From: Tenacibaculum sp. 190524A02b
GTDB lineage: Bacteria; Bacteroidota; Bacteroidia; Flavobacteriales; Flavobacteriaceae
Direction of reading: 5' to 3'
DNA: 64,000 bases
Assembly: GCF_964036645.1 (NCBI RefSeq)
Contig: NZ_OZ038525.1
Span: 3,352,001-3,416,000 of the forward strand
A program made the position numbers and the translations under genes. This document shows positions 55,693 through 64,000 of the stretch, in pieces. Under the pieces are notes generated by a model that made no database searches, was not told where the DNA came from, and was given only the letters and a program-made list of their open reading frames with translations. Position 1 is the stretch's first letter. Each line of letters starts with the position of its first letter.

Positions 55693-55785
55693 CACTTCAA
55701 ATATAAAGCTAAATTACTGATCAACAAAACAATACATTAGATATAGATTATATAATACAATATAATGTTAATATAGTATATGTAT

Positions 55786-56439
55786 TTATAATTTTCCATT
55801 CCATTCAGCATAAAACTGATTCAAAAACTCTTCCATATAGTTATGCCTTGCTTTTGCAATTTGTTTTCCTGTTACCGTATTCATTCTGTCTTTTAACAAA
55901 AGTAACTTCTCATAAAAATGATTGATAGTTGGCGCCTTAGATTTTTTATACTCTTCCTTAGACATTGATAAATTGGGTTCTATACCAGGATTATATAGCT
56001 CTCTATTTTTAAACCCACCATAATTAAAGCATCTAGCTATTCCAATAGCTCCTATAGCATCCAATCTATCTGCATCTTGTATTACATCCAATTCTTTTGA
56101 CCTAAAATTTTGCTCAAAGTTTCCACCTTTAAATGAAATATTAACTATAATTTTCTCTACATGTACAATTACCTCATTCTCTACTCCCTCTGACAGTAAA
56201 AATTGCCTTGCTTTTTTGGGACCTTTTGTTTCATCACCATTATAAAATTTACTATCTGCTATATCATGCAACAAAGCTCCTAAACTCACAACAAATTCAT
56301 CTACCTCTTCAGTTTTAGCTATTAGGAGTGAATTTCTATACACTCTTTCAACATGAAAATAATCATGACCTCCTTCTGCTCCTTTTAATGATTCTTTAAC
56401 AAAATCTATTGTATTATTTATAATTTGAGTTTTATCCAT
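55786..56439 (-). CDS. HD-domain phosphohydrolase-like protein
   Basis: 217-residue HD-superfamily protein (YedJ type). The metal ligands are in HDYFHVERVY (about 22-31), LLHDIADSKF (His-Asp, about 57-66) and DADRLDAIG further on. Such proteins are metal-dependent phosphohydrolases with unspecified nucleotide-like substrates. It is separated from asd by a strong terminator and followed by the sRNA-like units. Confidence 0.85.
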   Translation of the reverse strand: MDKTQIINNTIDFVKESLKGAEGGHDYFHVERVYRNSLLIAKTEEVDEFVVSLGALLHDIADSKFYNGDETKGPKKARQFLLSEGVENEVIVHVEKIIVNISFKGGNFEQNFRSKELDVIQDADRLDAIGAIGIARCFNYGGFKNRELYNPGIEPNLSMSKEEYKKSKAPTINHFYEKLLLLKDRMNTVTGKQIAKARHNYMEEFLNQFYAEWNGKL

Positions 56440-56457
56440 ATAACAAAAGTAACTAAA

Positions 56458-56494
56458 TAAAACTCCCGAGTTTATAATAAACTCGGGAGTTTTA
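56458..56494 (-). terminator. terminator after asd
   Basis: Arms AACTCCCGAGTTT and AAACTCGGGAGTT around a short AT loop, followed on the minus strand by TTTTATTT. It isolates asd from the HD gene. Confidence 0.85.
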
Positions 56495-56515
56495 TAATTA
56501 AAAGCTATTTGTTTT

Positions 56516-57523
56516 TTAAGCTAAAACGTTTCCTTTTAAAATATTTTTTTCTACTAGATATTCAGCAATCTGAACAGTATTTGTAGCTGCCCCTTTACGT
56601 AAATTATCAGCTACAATCCACATATTTAATGTATTTGACTGAGATTCGTCTCTTCTAATTCTACCAACAAAAACCTCATCTTTATTATTAGCTAAAATAG
56701 GCATTGGATATACATTTTCTTGCACATTATCTTGCACTACTACTCCATCGGTTTTCCCTAAAATATCTAATACTTTTTCAAGTTCAAAATCGTTTTCAAA
56801 TTGAACATTTACAGATTCCGAATGTCCCCCAGCAGTTGGAATTCTTACCGCAGTTGCTGTAACAGAAAATGAATCGTCTCTTAAAATCTTTTTAGGTTCT
56901 TTTACTAACTTCATTTCTTCCTTAGTATAACCATTTTCTAAGAAAATATCACAGTGTGGTAATGCATTTCTACCTATTGGATGTGGGTATGCCATTTCTC
57001 CTTCAACTCCAGCTTCTTCATTATCTAATTGCTGAACCGCTTTAACTCCTGTTCCAGAAACTGATTGGTAGGTTGAAATTACAACTCGTTTCATTTTATA
57101 TTCTTTATGCAATGGAGCTAAAGCCATTACCAACTGAATTGTAGAACAATTAGGGTTAGCAATAATTTTATCATCACTTGTTAAAACATCTCCATTAATT
57201 TCAGGAACCACTAACTTTTTGGTTGGATCCATTCTCCATGCTGATGAATTATCAATTACCGTTGTTCCAGCTTCAGCAAACTTAGGTGCCCATTCTAAAG
57301 AAGTAGAACCTCCTGCTGAAAACAAAGCTACATCAGGTTTCATTTCAACAGCAGTAGCCAAATTAACTACTGAATATTCTTTTCCTTGATAAGACATTAA
57401 TTTACCTACTGAACGTTCAGATGCAACAGGAATTAATTCTGTTACAGGAAAGTTACGCTCAGCTAATACTTGCAACATTACATTACCTACCATTCCGGTA
57501 GCTCCTACAACTGCTACTTTCAT
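56516..57523 (-). CDS. asd: aspartate-semialdehyde dehydrogenase
   Basis: 335-residue NADPH-dependent enzyme reducing aspartyl phosphate to aspartate semialdehyde, for lysine, diaminopimelate, threonine and methionine synthesis. The N-terminal VAVVGATGMVG binds NADP; catalytic Cys126 is in IANPNCSTIQ; the acid-base histidine is in GGHSESV. The ATG at 57523 was chosen because it opens directly with MKVAVVGATG; a start 11 codons further upstream adds an unlikely extension. Confidence 0.95.
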   Translation of the reverse strand: MKVAVVGATGMVGNVMLQVLAERNFPVTELIPVASERSVGKLMSYQGKEYSVVNLATAVEMKPDVALFSAGGSTSLEWAPKFAEAGTTVIDNSSAWRMDPTKKLVVPEINGDVLTSDDKIIANPNCSTIQLVMALAPLHKEYKMKRVVISTYQSVSGTGVKAVQQLDNEEAGVEGEMAYPHPIGRNALPHCDIFLENGYTKEEMKLVKEPKKILRDDSFSVTATAVRIPTAGGHSESVNVQFENDFELEKVLDILGKTDGVVVQDNVQENVYPMPILANNKDEVFVGRIRRDESQSNTLNMWIVADNLRKGAATNTVQIAEYLVEKNILKGNVLA

Positions 57524-57747
57524 TTTTATTTTTTTTATAGTTAAATCTTTATACAATGATTACAAAGGTTTAAAAAATTACTTTTGGTTGTATATTAAAT
57601 TTATGTTTTTTTTATAAATAGTTTAATTCTTGTCATATTAACTCATAAAAGTGATATTTCAAACAGCTAAAAACCAAAAAATCTGTATTTTTGCCTTGAT
57701 TTTGAAAAAAATCGACACATTTTTTGTTTAACTTAAAAAAGTATAGC

Positions 57748-58788
57748 ATGCAACTGTACAACAAGTTAAGCGCAGAAGAACGCGCTAAATTAATTGATGA
57801 AGCCGGTAAAGACCGTCTTACCATTTCTTTTTATCAATATTACAAGATAGAAAACCCTACTTTATTTAGAAATAAGCTTTTTATTGAATGGAACGAGTTA
57901 GATGTTTTAGGAAGAACTTATGTTTCTTACGAAGGAATTAATGCACAAATTTCCGTTCCTGCAGAAAACTTCTTAACTCTAAAAAAGCAACTAGACTCCA
58001 TTTCTTTCCTTAAAGACATTCGTCTTAATGTAGCTGTAGAACAAGACAATAAATCTTTTTTGAAGTTAAAGATTAAAGTTCGTAACAAAATTGTTGCTGA
58101 CGGGTTAAATGATGATACGTTTGACGTAACTAACAAAGGAGTTCATTTATCAGCTTCTGAATTTAACAAAATGCTAGAAGACCCTAACACTGTTTGTGTT
58201 GATATGAGAAATCATTACGAAAGTGAAATTGGTCATTTTGAAGGTGCTGTAACTCCAGACGTAGATACTTTTAGAGATTCATTAGATATTATTGAAGAAG
58301 ACTTAAAAGAACATAAAGAAGATAAAAACTTATTAATGTATTGTACAGGTGGAATACGCTGTGAAAAAGCTTCTGCTTACTACAAACATAAAGGATTTAA
58401 AAATGTTTTTCAGCTTGAAGGTGGAATTATAGAATATACAAGGCAAGTTAAATCTGAAGGTATAGAGAATAAATTTTTAGGCAAAAACTTTGTTTTTGAT
58501 CATAGACGTGCTGAGCGTATTTCTGATGATGTGATTTCTAACTGCCATCAATGTGGAAAACCTTGTGATACTCATACAAATTGTGCTAATGAAGGTTGTC
58601 ATTTATTATTTATTCAATGTGATGAATGTGCTGAACAAATGGAAAATACTTGTTCAACTGAATGTCAAGAAATAATACACTTACCTTATGAAGAACAAAA
58701 AGAACTTCGAAAAGGAAAACATGCTAGTAATAAAATATTTAAAAAGGGAAGATCCGAAAAATTAAAGTTTCAAAAAAAATCTTCCTAA
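57748..58788 (+). CDS. trhO: tRNA uridine(34) hydroxylase, rhodanese type
   Basis: 346-residue oxygen-dependent enzyme that makes 5-hydroxyuridine at tRNA position 34. It has an N-terminal ferredoxin-like domain (about 25-115), a rhodanese domain (about 130-245) with active-site Cys199 in MYCTGGIRCEKA, and a Cys-rich C-terminus (CHQCGKPC, then CDECAEQ) that may bind metal. The ATG at 57748 was preferred over a TTG eight codons upstream because it gives the family start MQLYNKLSAEERAKL. A TATTTTTG box is at 57686-57693. Confidence 0.93.
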   Translation: MQLYNKLSAEERAKLIDEAGKDRLTISFYQYYKIENPTLFRNKLFIEWNELDVLGRTYVSYEGINAQISVPAENFLTLKKQLDSISFLKDIRLNVAVEQDNKSFLKLKIKVRNKIVADGLNDDTFDVTNKGVHLSASEFNKMLEDPNTVCVDMRNHYESEIGHFEGAVTPDVDTFRDSLDIIEEDLKEHKEDKNLLMYCTGGIRCEKASAYYKHKGFKNVFQLEGGIIEYTRQVKSEGIENKFLGKNFVFDHRRAERISDDVISNCHQCGKPCDTHTNCANEGCHLLFIQCDECAEQMENTCSTECQEIIHLPYEEQKELRKGKHASNKIFKKGRSEKLKFQKKSS

Positions 58789-58804
58789 ATAACAATTAAT
58801 TATT

Positions 58805-58841
58805 AAACACCTGAAAAACAAAATTTCAGGTGTTTTTATTT
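58805..58841 (+). terminator. terminator after trhO
   Basis: Arms AAACACCTGAAA and TTTCAGGTGTTT, followed by T-rich TTATTTTT on the plus strand. Confidence 0.88.
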
Positions 58842-58935
58842 TTACTAACCCTACAAAAAACACTCTTGATACAAGCACGCATCATTCTTATGCTAAAATT
58901 TGCTTTTTACGTATCTTTGTAAAAACTTTTTAACA

Positions 58936-59970
58936 TTGAGTAGTAAATTGAAAAAACATTTTCCATTACTAGTAAAAATTGCCTTAATATCTGTATACCT
59001 AATTTTCTTAGCTGGCTCAGTGGTTCGTATGACAGGCTCAGGTATGGGATGCCCTGATTGGCCAAAATGTTTTGGTTATTACATACCTCCTACTTCAGAA
59101 GAACAAATTACATGGCAGCCTAATACTAGTTATAAAAAAGGAATGATTATAGTTAAAGATGAAGCTTTGTTTGTTGCTGAAAACAATGTTAAAACAAACA
59201 ATACTTTTGACAATAACAACTGGAAAAAATACACAAAGCACAATTACGCTAAGTTTAATAAATACCATACTTGGACAGAATACATAAACAGACTAGCATC
59301 AGTTTTATCTGGATTTGTATTTTTATTTTTAGTGTATGCAGCTTCAAAATTTTGGAAAGAAAAAAAGATAATTTCTATAATTACATATACAGCTTTCTTT
59401 TTAATGCTTTTTGAAGCTTGGCTAGGTAAAACTGTTGTTGACACCAATTTAAAACCTGCCGTAATTACTATCCATATGGTTGCTGGACTTGTAATTATCG
59501 CCTTACTATTATGGTTGTTATTTATAGTCTCAAAAAAAACAACGTCAAAAGATAATTACAACTCAATATTTAATAAGTTACTAATAGTCTCGGTTATATT
59601 TTCTTTAATACAAATAGCTATGGGAACGCAGGTTCGTCAATTTATTGATGAGCAAGTAAAACTTTATGGTTTTGAACATAAACAGTATAGCCTTTTAAAT
59701 CCCAGTTTTAAATTTTATTTCCATAGATCCTTTACTATTGCTATAGTGCTGGTAAATTTAGGTATGTTTTACTTAAATCAAATTAAAAACTTAAGTTTCA
59801 AACTAGTTAACTGGATTGTCTTTTTAATTTTTTTAGAAACTATTTCAGGCATTTTAATGTATTATGCGGAGTTTCCTATAGGTACACAAGCCATACATTT
59901 ATTAGCTGGTGCTGTTTTATTTGGACTACAGTTTTATTTATGGCTTCAAAGTAGAAGAAAATTAAGCTAA
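58936..59970 (+). CDS. heme A synthase (COX15/CtaA)
   Basis: About 344-residue inner-membrane protein that oxidises heme O to heme A for cytochrome oxidase. Signature MTGSGMGCPDWPKCFG follows the first helix (AGSVVR), the conserved His residues of the helix pairs are in YHTWTEYINR, TIHMVAG, YFHRSF and AIHLLAGA. The start is uncertain: a -7 box TATCTTTG at 58912-58919 makes a start at 58900 impossible for that transcript, so the TTG at 58936 is used. The 3' end overlaps the convergent gene by 9 nt. Confidence 0.88.
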   Translation: MSSKLKKHFPLLVKIALISVYLIFLAGSVVRMTGSGMGCPDWPKCFGYYIPPTSEEQITWQPNTSYKKGMIIVKDEALFVAENNVKTNNTFDNNNWKKYTKHNYAKFNKYHTWTEYINRLASVLSGFVFLFLVYAASKFWKEKKIISIITYTAFFLMLFEAWLGKTVVDTNLKPAVITIHMVAGLVIIALLLWLLFIVSKKTTSKDNYNSIFNKLLIVSVIFSLIQIAMGTQVRQFIDEQVKLYGFEHKQYSLLNPSFKFYFHRSFTIAIVLVNLGMFYLNQIKNLSFKLVNWIVFLIFLETISGILMYYAEFPIGTQAIHLLAGAVLFGLQFYLWLQSRRKLS

Positions 59971-60510
59971 TAAAAGGTAAAAATATAAACCTATTATTGG
60001 CAATGAAAAAACTATAATATTTATAGCACTTTTTAAATAAGAGTATCGGTTAAATTTCTTCAACCCAAAAAAAAGAATTTTCAAAGATATTAAACTAAAG
60101 ACAATGGAATTTACAATAGTTAACAACCTAAAATAACCTAGACTTAATAATCCATTTGTATACACCTGTTCAAGCATTAATTTAAAAATATTAGCCATAA
60201 CAATAGGAATTATAGCATAGGCATATAATGGGCAAATATCTGCATATTCGCCTTTTCCTTTTAATACTCTTCCAATTTTATATAACACAAAACTACAAAG
60301 CATACCAAAAAACAAACTAATTAAAACAGCTATTAGCAAACCATATAAATTATTGTGAAATAAACCTTCTCCTTTATTTTTAAAAAAATTCACAATACCA
60401 AAAACAGCAAAAACACCAAGGCTAATTCTATATAAATCATCTTCATATTTATCAGCTAAAAGCCTTAAACCCTTTTGGTTTTTAAAAACTAAACAGAATA
60501 TTGTTTTCAT
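59962..60510 (-). CDS. YIP1-family membrane protein
   Basis: 182-residue integral membrane protein with five helices from about residue 38 on and a short cytoplasmic N-terminus, resembling the Yip1 domain family. The ATG at 60510 (MKTIFCLVFKN) was chosen over an upstream start at 60552 that would overlap gldD by 17 bp. Function unknown; it follows gldD on the same strand. Its end overlaps heme A synthase by 9 nt. Confidence 0.7.
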   Translation of the reverse strand: MKTIFCLVFKNQKGLRLLADKYEDDLYRISLGVFAVFGIVNFFKNKGEGLFHNNLYGLLIAVLISLFFGMLCSFVLYKIGRVLKGKGEYADICPLYAYAIIPIVMANIFKLMLEQVYTNGLLSLGYFRLLTIVNSIVFSLISLKILFFGLKKFNRYSYLKSAINIIVFSLPIIGLYFYLLLA

Positions 60511-60535
60511 TTTTTTATAGCAATTTGAAAATTCG

Positions 60536-61087
60536 TTAATCCCTCCATTCAAGAGTTTCCATCATACGAATCATATCATTTTTAATATATTCAACAGCAG
60601 GAAGAATTGAATCGTAGTTAGGTTTTACATAAAAAAATAATGACCCTTTTACAAAATGTTTTGTACTATCAGTTACATGAAACTGTACTTGAGAAGCTGC
60701 ATTACCAGCAATTTCACACATTTTTCCATAAACTTCTGTTTCTTTATTTGTAAAATTTCTCCAAGAAATATGATCAGCTTTAACCGTATGCTCCAAGACT
60801 AACTTTTCAGCTTCCATTAATAATTCTCTCAAATTATTAGATATAGGTCTATAGGTAATATCTACCGATGCTTTTAGTTTTGGATATTTAATTTTCAACC
60901 ATTTTTTAGGTAATTCTTTAATAACTGTGTTTGCAGAAATTTCAAAAAAATAAGGCCTTTTTATTCTTAAGTTTACATATTTTTGAGCTGGATATTCTAA
61001 ACTTAAATATGCCTTAGGCTTGGGTGTTGTTTCTTCTCCACAGCTAAAAAAAAACATTGTTACTAACAGTAAAATTATTTTACGCAT
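60536..61087 (-). CDS. gldD: gliding motility lipoprotein GldD
   Basis: 183-residue lipoprotein (lipobox FFSC, Cys16). The mature protein opens PKPKAYLSLEYPAQKY, the family signature. In Flavobacterium johnsoniae GldD is required for gliding motility and type IX secretion. It overlaps gldE by 8 nt, and the mutY-ssb-gldE-gldD order is conserved in flavobacteria. Motility of this organism cannot be claimed from this gene alone because other gld/spr genes lie outside the window. Confidence 0.92.
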   Translation of the reverse strand: MRKIILLLVTMFFFSCGEETTPKPKAYLSLEYPAQKYVNLRIKRPYFFEISANTVIKELPKKWLKIKYPKLKASVDITYRPISNNLRELLMEAEKLVLEHTVKADHISWRNFTNKETEVYGKMCEIAGNAASQVQFHVTDSTKHFVKGSLFFYVKPNYDSILPAVEYIKNDMIRMMETLEWRD

Positions 61088-62381
61088 TTTTCGTCACTTT
61101 TACTTGTTTTATACGCTTTCTATCTAACGCTTCAATAGTAAACGTATAATTACTAAAGTTTATTTTCTCTCCTTTCTTTGGAAATTTACCAGACACTTCT
61201 AAGATAAATCCCGCTAACGTTTCACTTTCTCCTTTTTCTTCTTCAAACTGTTCTTCATCGTCATCTCCTAAAACTCTACAAAAATCTTTTATCGTTATTT
61301 TACCTTCAAAGATATAATTGTTCTCATCTAATTTTGAATATGACAAATCATCATCATCAAACTCATCATTAATATCCCCTACAATTTCTTCTATAACATC
61401 CTCTAAAGTTACTATACCACTAGTACCTCCATATTCATCTACAACAATTGCTAAATGTTTCTTTTTTTCTTGAAATTCGTTTAATAAGTCATCCAGCTTT
61501 TTATTTTCAGGCACAAAAAATGGTTCTCTTATTAAAGATTGCCAACTGTATGAAGATTTATTTAAATGTTTCAGTAAATCTTTGGCATATAAAACACCAG
61601 TTATATTATCTATATTTTCTTTGTAAACAGGATTTCTAGAATAACCGTTCTTCAAAATTATCTTAAGTACTTCTTCATAACTTGTATCGTCTGCTATAGC
61701 ACATACATCAGTTCGAGGTTTCATAATCTGAACTGTTTCCGTATTTCCAAAAGTAACAATTCCTTCTAATATTTTTTGTTCCTCTTTTGTAGTAGCAGCA
61801 TCCGATGTTAACTCTAATGCTTGCGATAACTTTTCTACAGATAAGCTACTGTTTTTATTTCCTAGTTTATTTTCTATTAACCCCGTTAGTTTTATAAGCG
61901 GCATACTTAATGGTGTTAAAGCCATATCTAAAAACTGAATTGGTTTTGACATAAAGTTAGCAAACTGTAATGATTTACGTGTAGCATATACCTTAGGCAA
62001 CACCTCTCCAAAAAGTAAAATTAAAAAAGTAACTAAAACTACTTCTATTAAAAACTTCACTCCTTCAGATAAACCACTAAAAAATACCTCACCTAACGAA
62101 GCAAACAATAGTACAATTAGTATATTAATAAAGTTATTTGTTATAAGTATAGTTCCTAAAAGTTTTTTAGGCTTTTTTAATAAATTAACTACTACACTCT
62201 TCCCTTTTGTTTTTTCAGAAAGACGGTCTAAATCAACCTGAGAGATTGAAAAAAAAGCAACTTCAGTTCCAGAAATCAAAGCTGAACAAACTAATAAAAA
62301 GAAAAGTACTATCAGGTTTACTGAAGTTAACCAATCTATAAATAAAAAAAAATGTACTACTGATTCGGGTTCTGGATCCAA
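61080..62381 (-). CDS. gldE: gliding motility-associated protein GldE (CNNM/CorC type)
   Basis: 433-residue membrane protein: CNNM transmembrane domain (about 18-190, four helices), a pair of CBS domains (about 210-330, KPRTDVCAI and YGGTSGIVTLEDVIEEIVGD) and a C-terminal CorC_HlyC domain. Beside gldD it is the GldE member of the family, which may handle divalent cations. Its exact job in gliding is unclear. Confidence 0.9.
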   Translation of the reverse strand: MDPEPESVVHFFLFIDWLTSVNLIVLFFLLVCSALISGTEVAFFSISQVDLDRLSEKTKGKSVVVNLLKKPKKLLGTILITNNFINILIVLLFASLGEVFFSGLSEGVKFLIEVVLVTFLILLFGEVLPKVYATRKSLQFANFMSKPIQFLDMALTPLSMPLIKLTGLIENKLGNKNSSLSVEKLSQALELTSDAATTKEEQKILEGIVTFGNTETVQIMKPRTDVCAIADDTSYEEVLKIILKNGYSRNPVYKENIDNITGVLYAKDLLKHLNKSSYSWQSLIREPFFVPENKKLDDLLNEFQEKKKHLAIVVDEYGGTSGIVTLEDVIEEIVGDINDEFDDDDLSYSKLDENNYIFEGKITIKDFCRVLGDDDEEQFEEEKGESETLAGFILEVSGKFPKKGEKINFSNYTFTIEALDRKRIKQVKVTKNA

Positions 62382-62400
62382 AGTTTAAAGTTTAGTTATA

Positions 62401-62847
62401 CTAGAATGGTAAATCATCATCTTCATTATGACTTTGATCTACCTTTGGTTTAGCATCAACATTAGGCTGATTACTTACTGGTGAAGGAGAAGTTCCATTA
62501 CTATTTGGGTCTTTCTTGGTAGACAAAAAGGTCATATCTTGCACTTGAATTTCTGTAGTATAACGCTTTTGCCCATCAACTTCGTATTGTCTGTTTTTTA
62601 TACGTCCTTCAATATAAACCTTATCTCCTTTTACCAAATATTTTTCACATATTTCAGCTAATTTATTACGAACAACAATATTGTGCCATTCTGTATTTGT
62701 TATTCGTTCACCCGTTTGACGATTGGTATATGTTTCATTAGTAGCCAAAGGAAAACGCCCAATTGCGTTTCCTCCTTCAAAAAAATGCATTTTCACCTCG
62801 TCTCCTAAATGCCCTATAAGAATAACTTTATTAACTGTTCCAGCCAA
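62401..62847 (-). CDS. ssb: single-stranded DNA-binding protein
   Basis: 148-residue OB-fold protein (residues 3-112, NKVILIGHLGDEV, TNTEWHNIVV) with a flexible Pro/Asn-rich linker and the acidic tip DDDLPF that recruits repair and replication partners. It functions as a tetramer on single-stranded DNA. A TATATTTG box (minus, 62877-62870) gives it its own promoter between mutY and its ATG. Confidence 0.96.
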   Translation of the reverse strand: MAGTVNKVILIGHLGDEVKMHFFEGGNAIGRFPLATNETYTNRQTGERITNTEWHNIVVRNKLAEICEKYLVKGDKVYIEGRIKNRQYEVDGQKRYTTEIQVQDMTFLSTKKDPNSNGTSPSPVSNQPNVDAKPKVDQSHNEDDDLPF

Positions 62848-62883
62848 AATTTAGTGTTTTGAGTAAATCCAAATATACAAAAA

Positions 62884-63930
62884 TTAGCTTTTATTATTTA
62901 AGTAGGCTTTCAAAAAATTTTCTATTAAAACAGGAACAGGAAACTCTCTTACTTTATCCCAATCTACATTTACTTTTATTTTGCTTTTAGATTTAATTAT
63001 CCAAAAATGAACATGTAAATGTTGATGAGAAAGTTTATGTACAATTTCTTTAGAATTAAAAAGTTTAACAGTTAATTCTCCAGTAAATAGTTCATTAAAA
63101 ATTTTAGACTCTATTAATTCTTCAACCTCAATCCTTTTTTCAGACTCTAACAAAGGAAATTGATACAATCCTTGCCAAATACCTTTTCCTATTCTTTCTT
63201 CTAAGATTGTTTTACCATCAAAAGTTTCTAGAACTAAATAATTAAAAAAACGCTTTTTAATTTTAATTTTTTTCACTTTTACTGGCAAAACATTAACTTG
63301 TTTATTTTGATAAGCAACACAGCTATTAGCTAAACTACATTCAGAACAAAGAGGATTCTGAGGCTTACAATGTAAAGCTCCAAAATCCATAATAGCTTGA
63401 TTATAATCACCAGGATTATCGATATCTATTAAAGATTGAGCCAGCTTTTTAAACTCCTTGATTCCTTTTGTTGTGTTTATTGGAGTTGAAACTCCAAAAA
63501 ATCTTGATAAAACTCTATAAACATTACCATCTACTACTGCAACAGGTTCATTGAAACATATAGAAGCGATAGCTGAAGCTGTATAATCTCCAACACCTTT
63601 TAAGTCTAAAAGGTTTTTATAATTATCTGGAAATATACCATTTAATTCATCAACCACATATTTAGCTGCAAAATGCAAATTCCTAGCTCTTGAATAATAC
63701 CCCAAACCTTGCCAAAGTTTCAATACTTTTTCCTCTTTTGCTTTTGCTAAATCAAAAACTGTAGGAAATACTTCAGTAAACTTCAAAAAATAAGGTAAAC
63801 CCTGAGAAACTCTAGTTTGTTGTAACATTATTTCACTTAACCATATAAAGTATGGGTTTTGAGTCTCTCTCCATGGTAAATTTCTCTTATTATTCTCGTA
63901 CCAAATAGCTAATTCTTTATAAAAAATCAT
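62884..63930 (-). CDS. mutY: A/G-specific adenine glycosylase
   Basis: 348-residue base-excision repair enzyme removing adenine mispaired with 8-oxoguanine. The helix-hairpin-helix with catalytic Asp134 is LKGVGDYTASA ... VAVVDGNVYR, the catalytic Glu33 is in LSEIMLQQTR, and the [4Fe-4S] cluster ligands are Cys188, 195, 198 and 204 (C-x6-C-x2-C-x5-C). The C-terminal NUDIX-like domain (about 220-345) for 8-oxoguanine recognition is present. ssb follows 37 bp later. Confidence 0.96.
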   Translation of the reverse strand: MIFYKELAIWYENNKRNLPWRETQNPYFIWLSEIMLQQTRVSQGLPYFLKFTEVFPTVFDLAKAKEEKVLKLWQGLGYYSRARNLHFAAKYVVDELNGIFPDNYKNLLDLKGVGDYTASAIASICFNEPVAVVDGNVYRVLSRFFGVSTPINTTKGIKEFKKLAQSLIDIDNPGDYNQAIMDFGALHCKPQNPLCSECSLANSCVAYQNKQVNVLPVKVKKIKIKKRFFNYLVLETFDGKTILEERIGKGIWQGLYQFPLLESEKRIEVEELIESKIFNELFTGELTVKLFNSKEIVHKLSHQHLHVHFWIIKSKSKIKVNVDWDKVREFPVPVLIENFLKAYLNNKS

Positions 63931-64000
63931 CTACATTAACTCTATTTTTTTTGCGAAACTATGATAATTAAAAGCTTTTATTAACATAAATTCCTATTAT

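Larger units (their letters stand above)
55101..55785. other. 685-bp gap holding three repeated sRNA-like units
   Basis: No protein-coding gene is seen. The gap contains three homologous units on the minus strand, each with a hairpin built on GCATCTA/TAGATGC next to a T-tract and, about 60 bp upstream of it in minus orientation, a promoter-like box. The sequences between units are very AT-rich with repeated TATAGTATA motifs. Confidence 0.7.

Noticed and set aside
58900..58935. Longer N-terminus of heme A synthase
   Set aside because: The -7 box TATCTTTG lies inside this stretch, so the main transcript would begin after it, and the extra residues do not look like the family's N-terminus.
1..64000. 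tRNA, rRNA, prophage or secretion-system loci
   Set aside because: I found no cloverleaf-like segment with CCA-proximal features, no rRNA stretch, and no phage structural or type VI genes. A weak tRNA could still have been missed by eye.

Overview
The window looks like chromosome from a marine Flavobacteriaceae (Bacteroidetes), probably close to Tenacibaculum or Polaribacter. The evidence is low G+C, gldD and gldE beside ssb and mutY, large TonB-dependent receptors with N-terminal carboxypeptidase-regulatory-like domains, and promoters of the Bacteroidetes type (TTG, about 19 bp, TAnnTTTG). The genus is an inference; no rRNA or tRNA gene is visible. Most genes are on the minus strand.

Layout. 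1-9.4 kb: the end of an acyl-ACP desaturase, a PlsC acyltransferase, a small membrane protein, a TonB receptor, the M23 peptidase-pgi pair and a DUF3108-like protein. 9.6-13.1 kb: aromatic amino acid catabolism (tryptophan 2,3-dioxygenase, hpd, hmgA). 13.4-18.1 kb, plus strand: an iron-acquisition unit (siderophore-type TonB receptor, PepSY membrane protein, flavodoxin) behind a promoter flanked by two Fur-like 23-bp dyads. 18.1-24.1 kb, minus: 2Fe-2S ferredoxin, unknown membrane protein, fatty-acid-hydroxylase-type membrane enzyme, ferredoxin-NADP reductase, NifU-like and Mrp Fe-S proteins, an alkyltransferase-like protein, trmB and a small membrane protein. Flavodoxin and ferredoxin converge, and their stop codons lie in opposite arms of one hairpin. 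24.1-38.1 kb: a membrane protein, upp, a TonB receptor with an AraC-type regulator and a candidate operator between them, an alpha/beta hydrolase, brnQ, and several secreted or outer-membrane proteins of unknown role.

38.2-48.5 kb is the accessory region. It begins with an AT-rich array of TGTACA-containing repeats with alternating 41 and 56 bp spacing (97-bp period), followed by an intact DDE integrase/transposase. Next, on the minus strand, is a two-gene Rhs operon whose second protein ends in a roughly 227-residue variable tip with an HExxE motif, overlapped by ATGA with a small lipoprotein that is a candidate immunity protein. A solo copy of the last repeat unit lies upstream of the Rhs promoter in the same orientation. 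The Rhs toxin cassette and the integrase are therefore bracketed by direct repeats. I regard this as the most interesting structure in the window.

48.6-64 kb is mostly core: feoA-feoB with a 37-residue FeoB-associated Cys-rich protein, a DNA polymerase III delta'-like subunit (apparently leaderless), a lipocalin-like lipoprotein, an NtrY-like histidine kinase, a crotonase, an HD hydrolase, asd, trhO, heme A synthase, and a mutY-ssb-gldE-gldD-YIP1 cluster. The 0.7-kb gap at 55.1-55.8 kb is not empty. It holds three diverged copies of a roughly 90-nt unit, each with a promoter-like box at one end and a terminator hairpin with a U-tract at the other, which I read as three paralogous small RNA genes.
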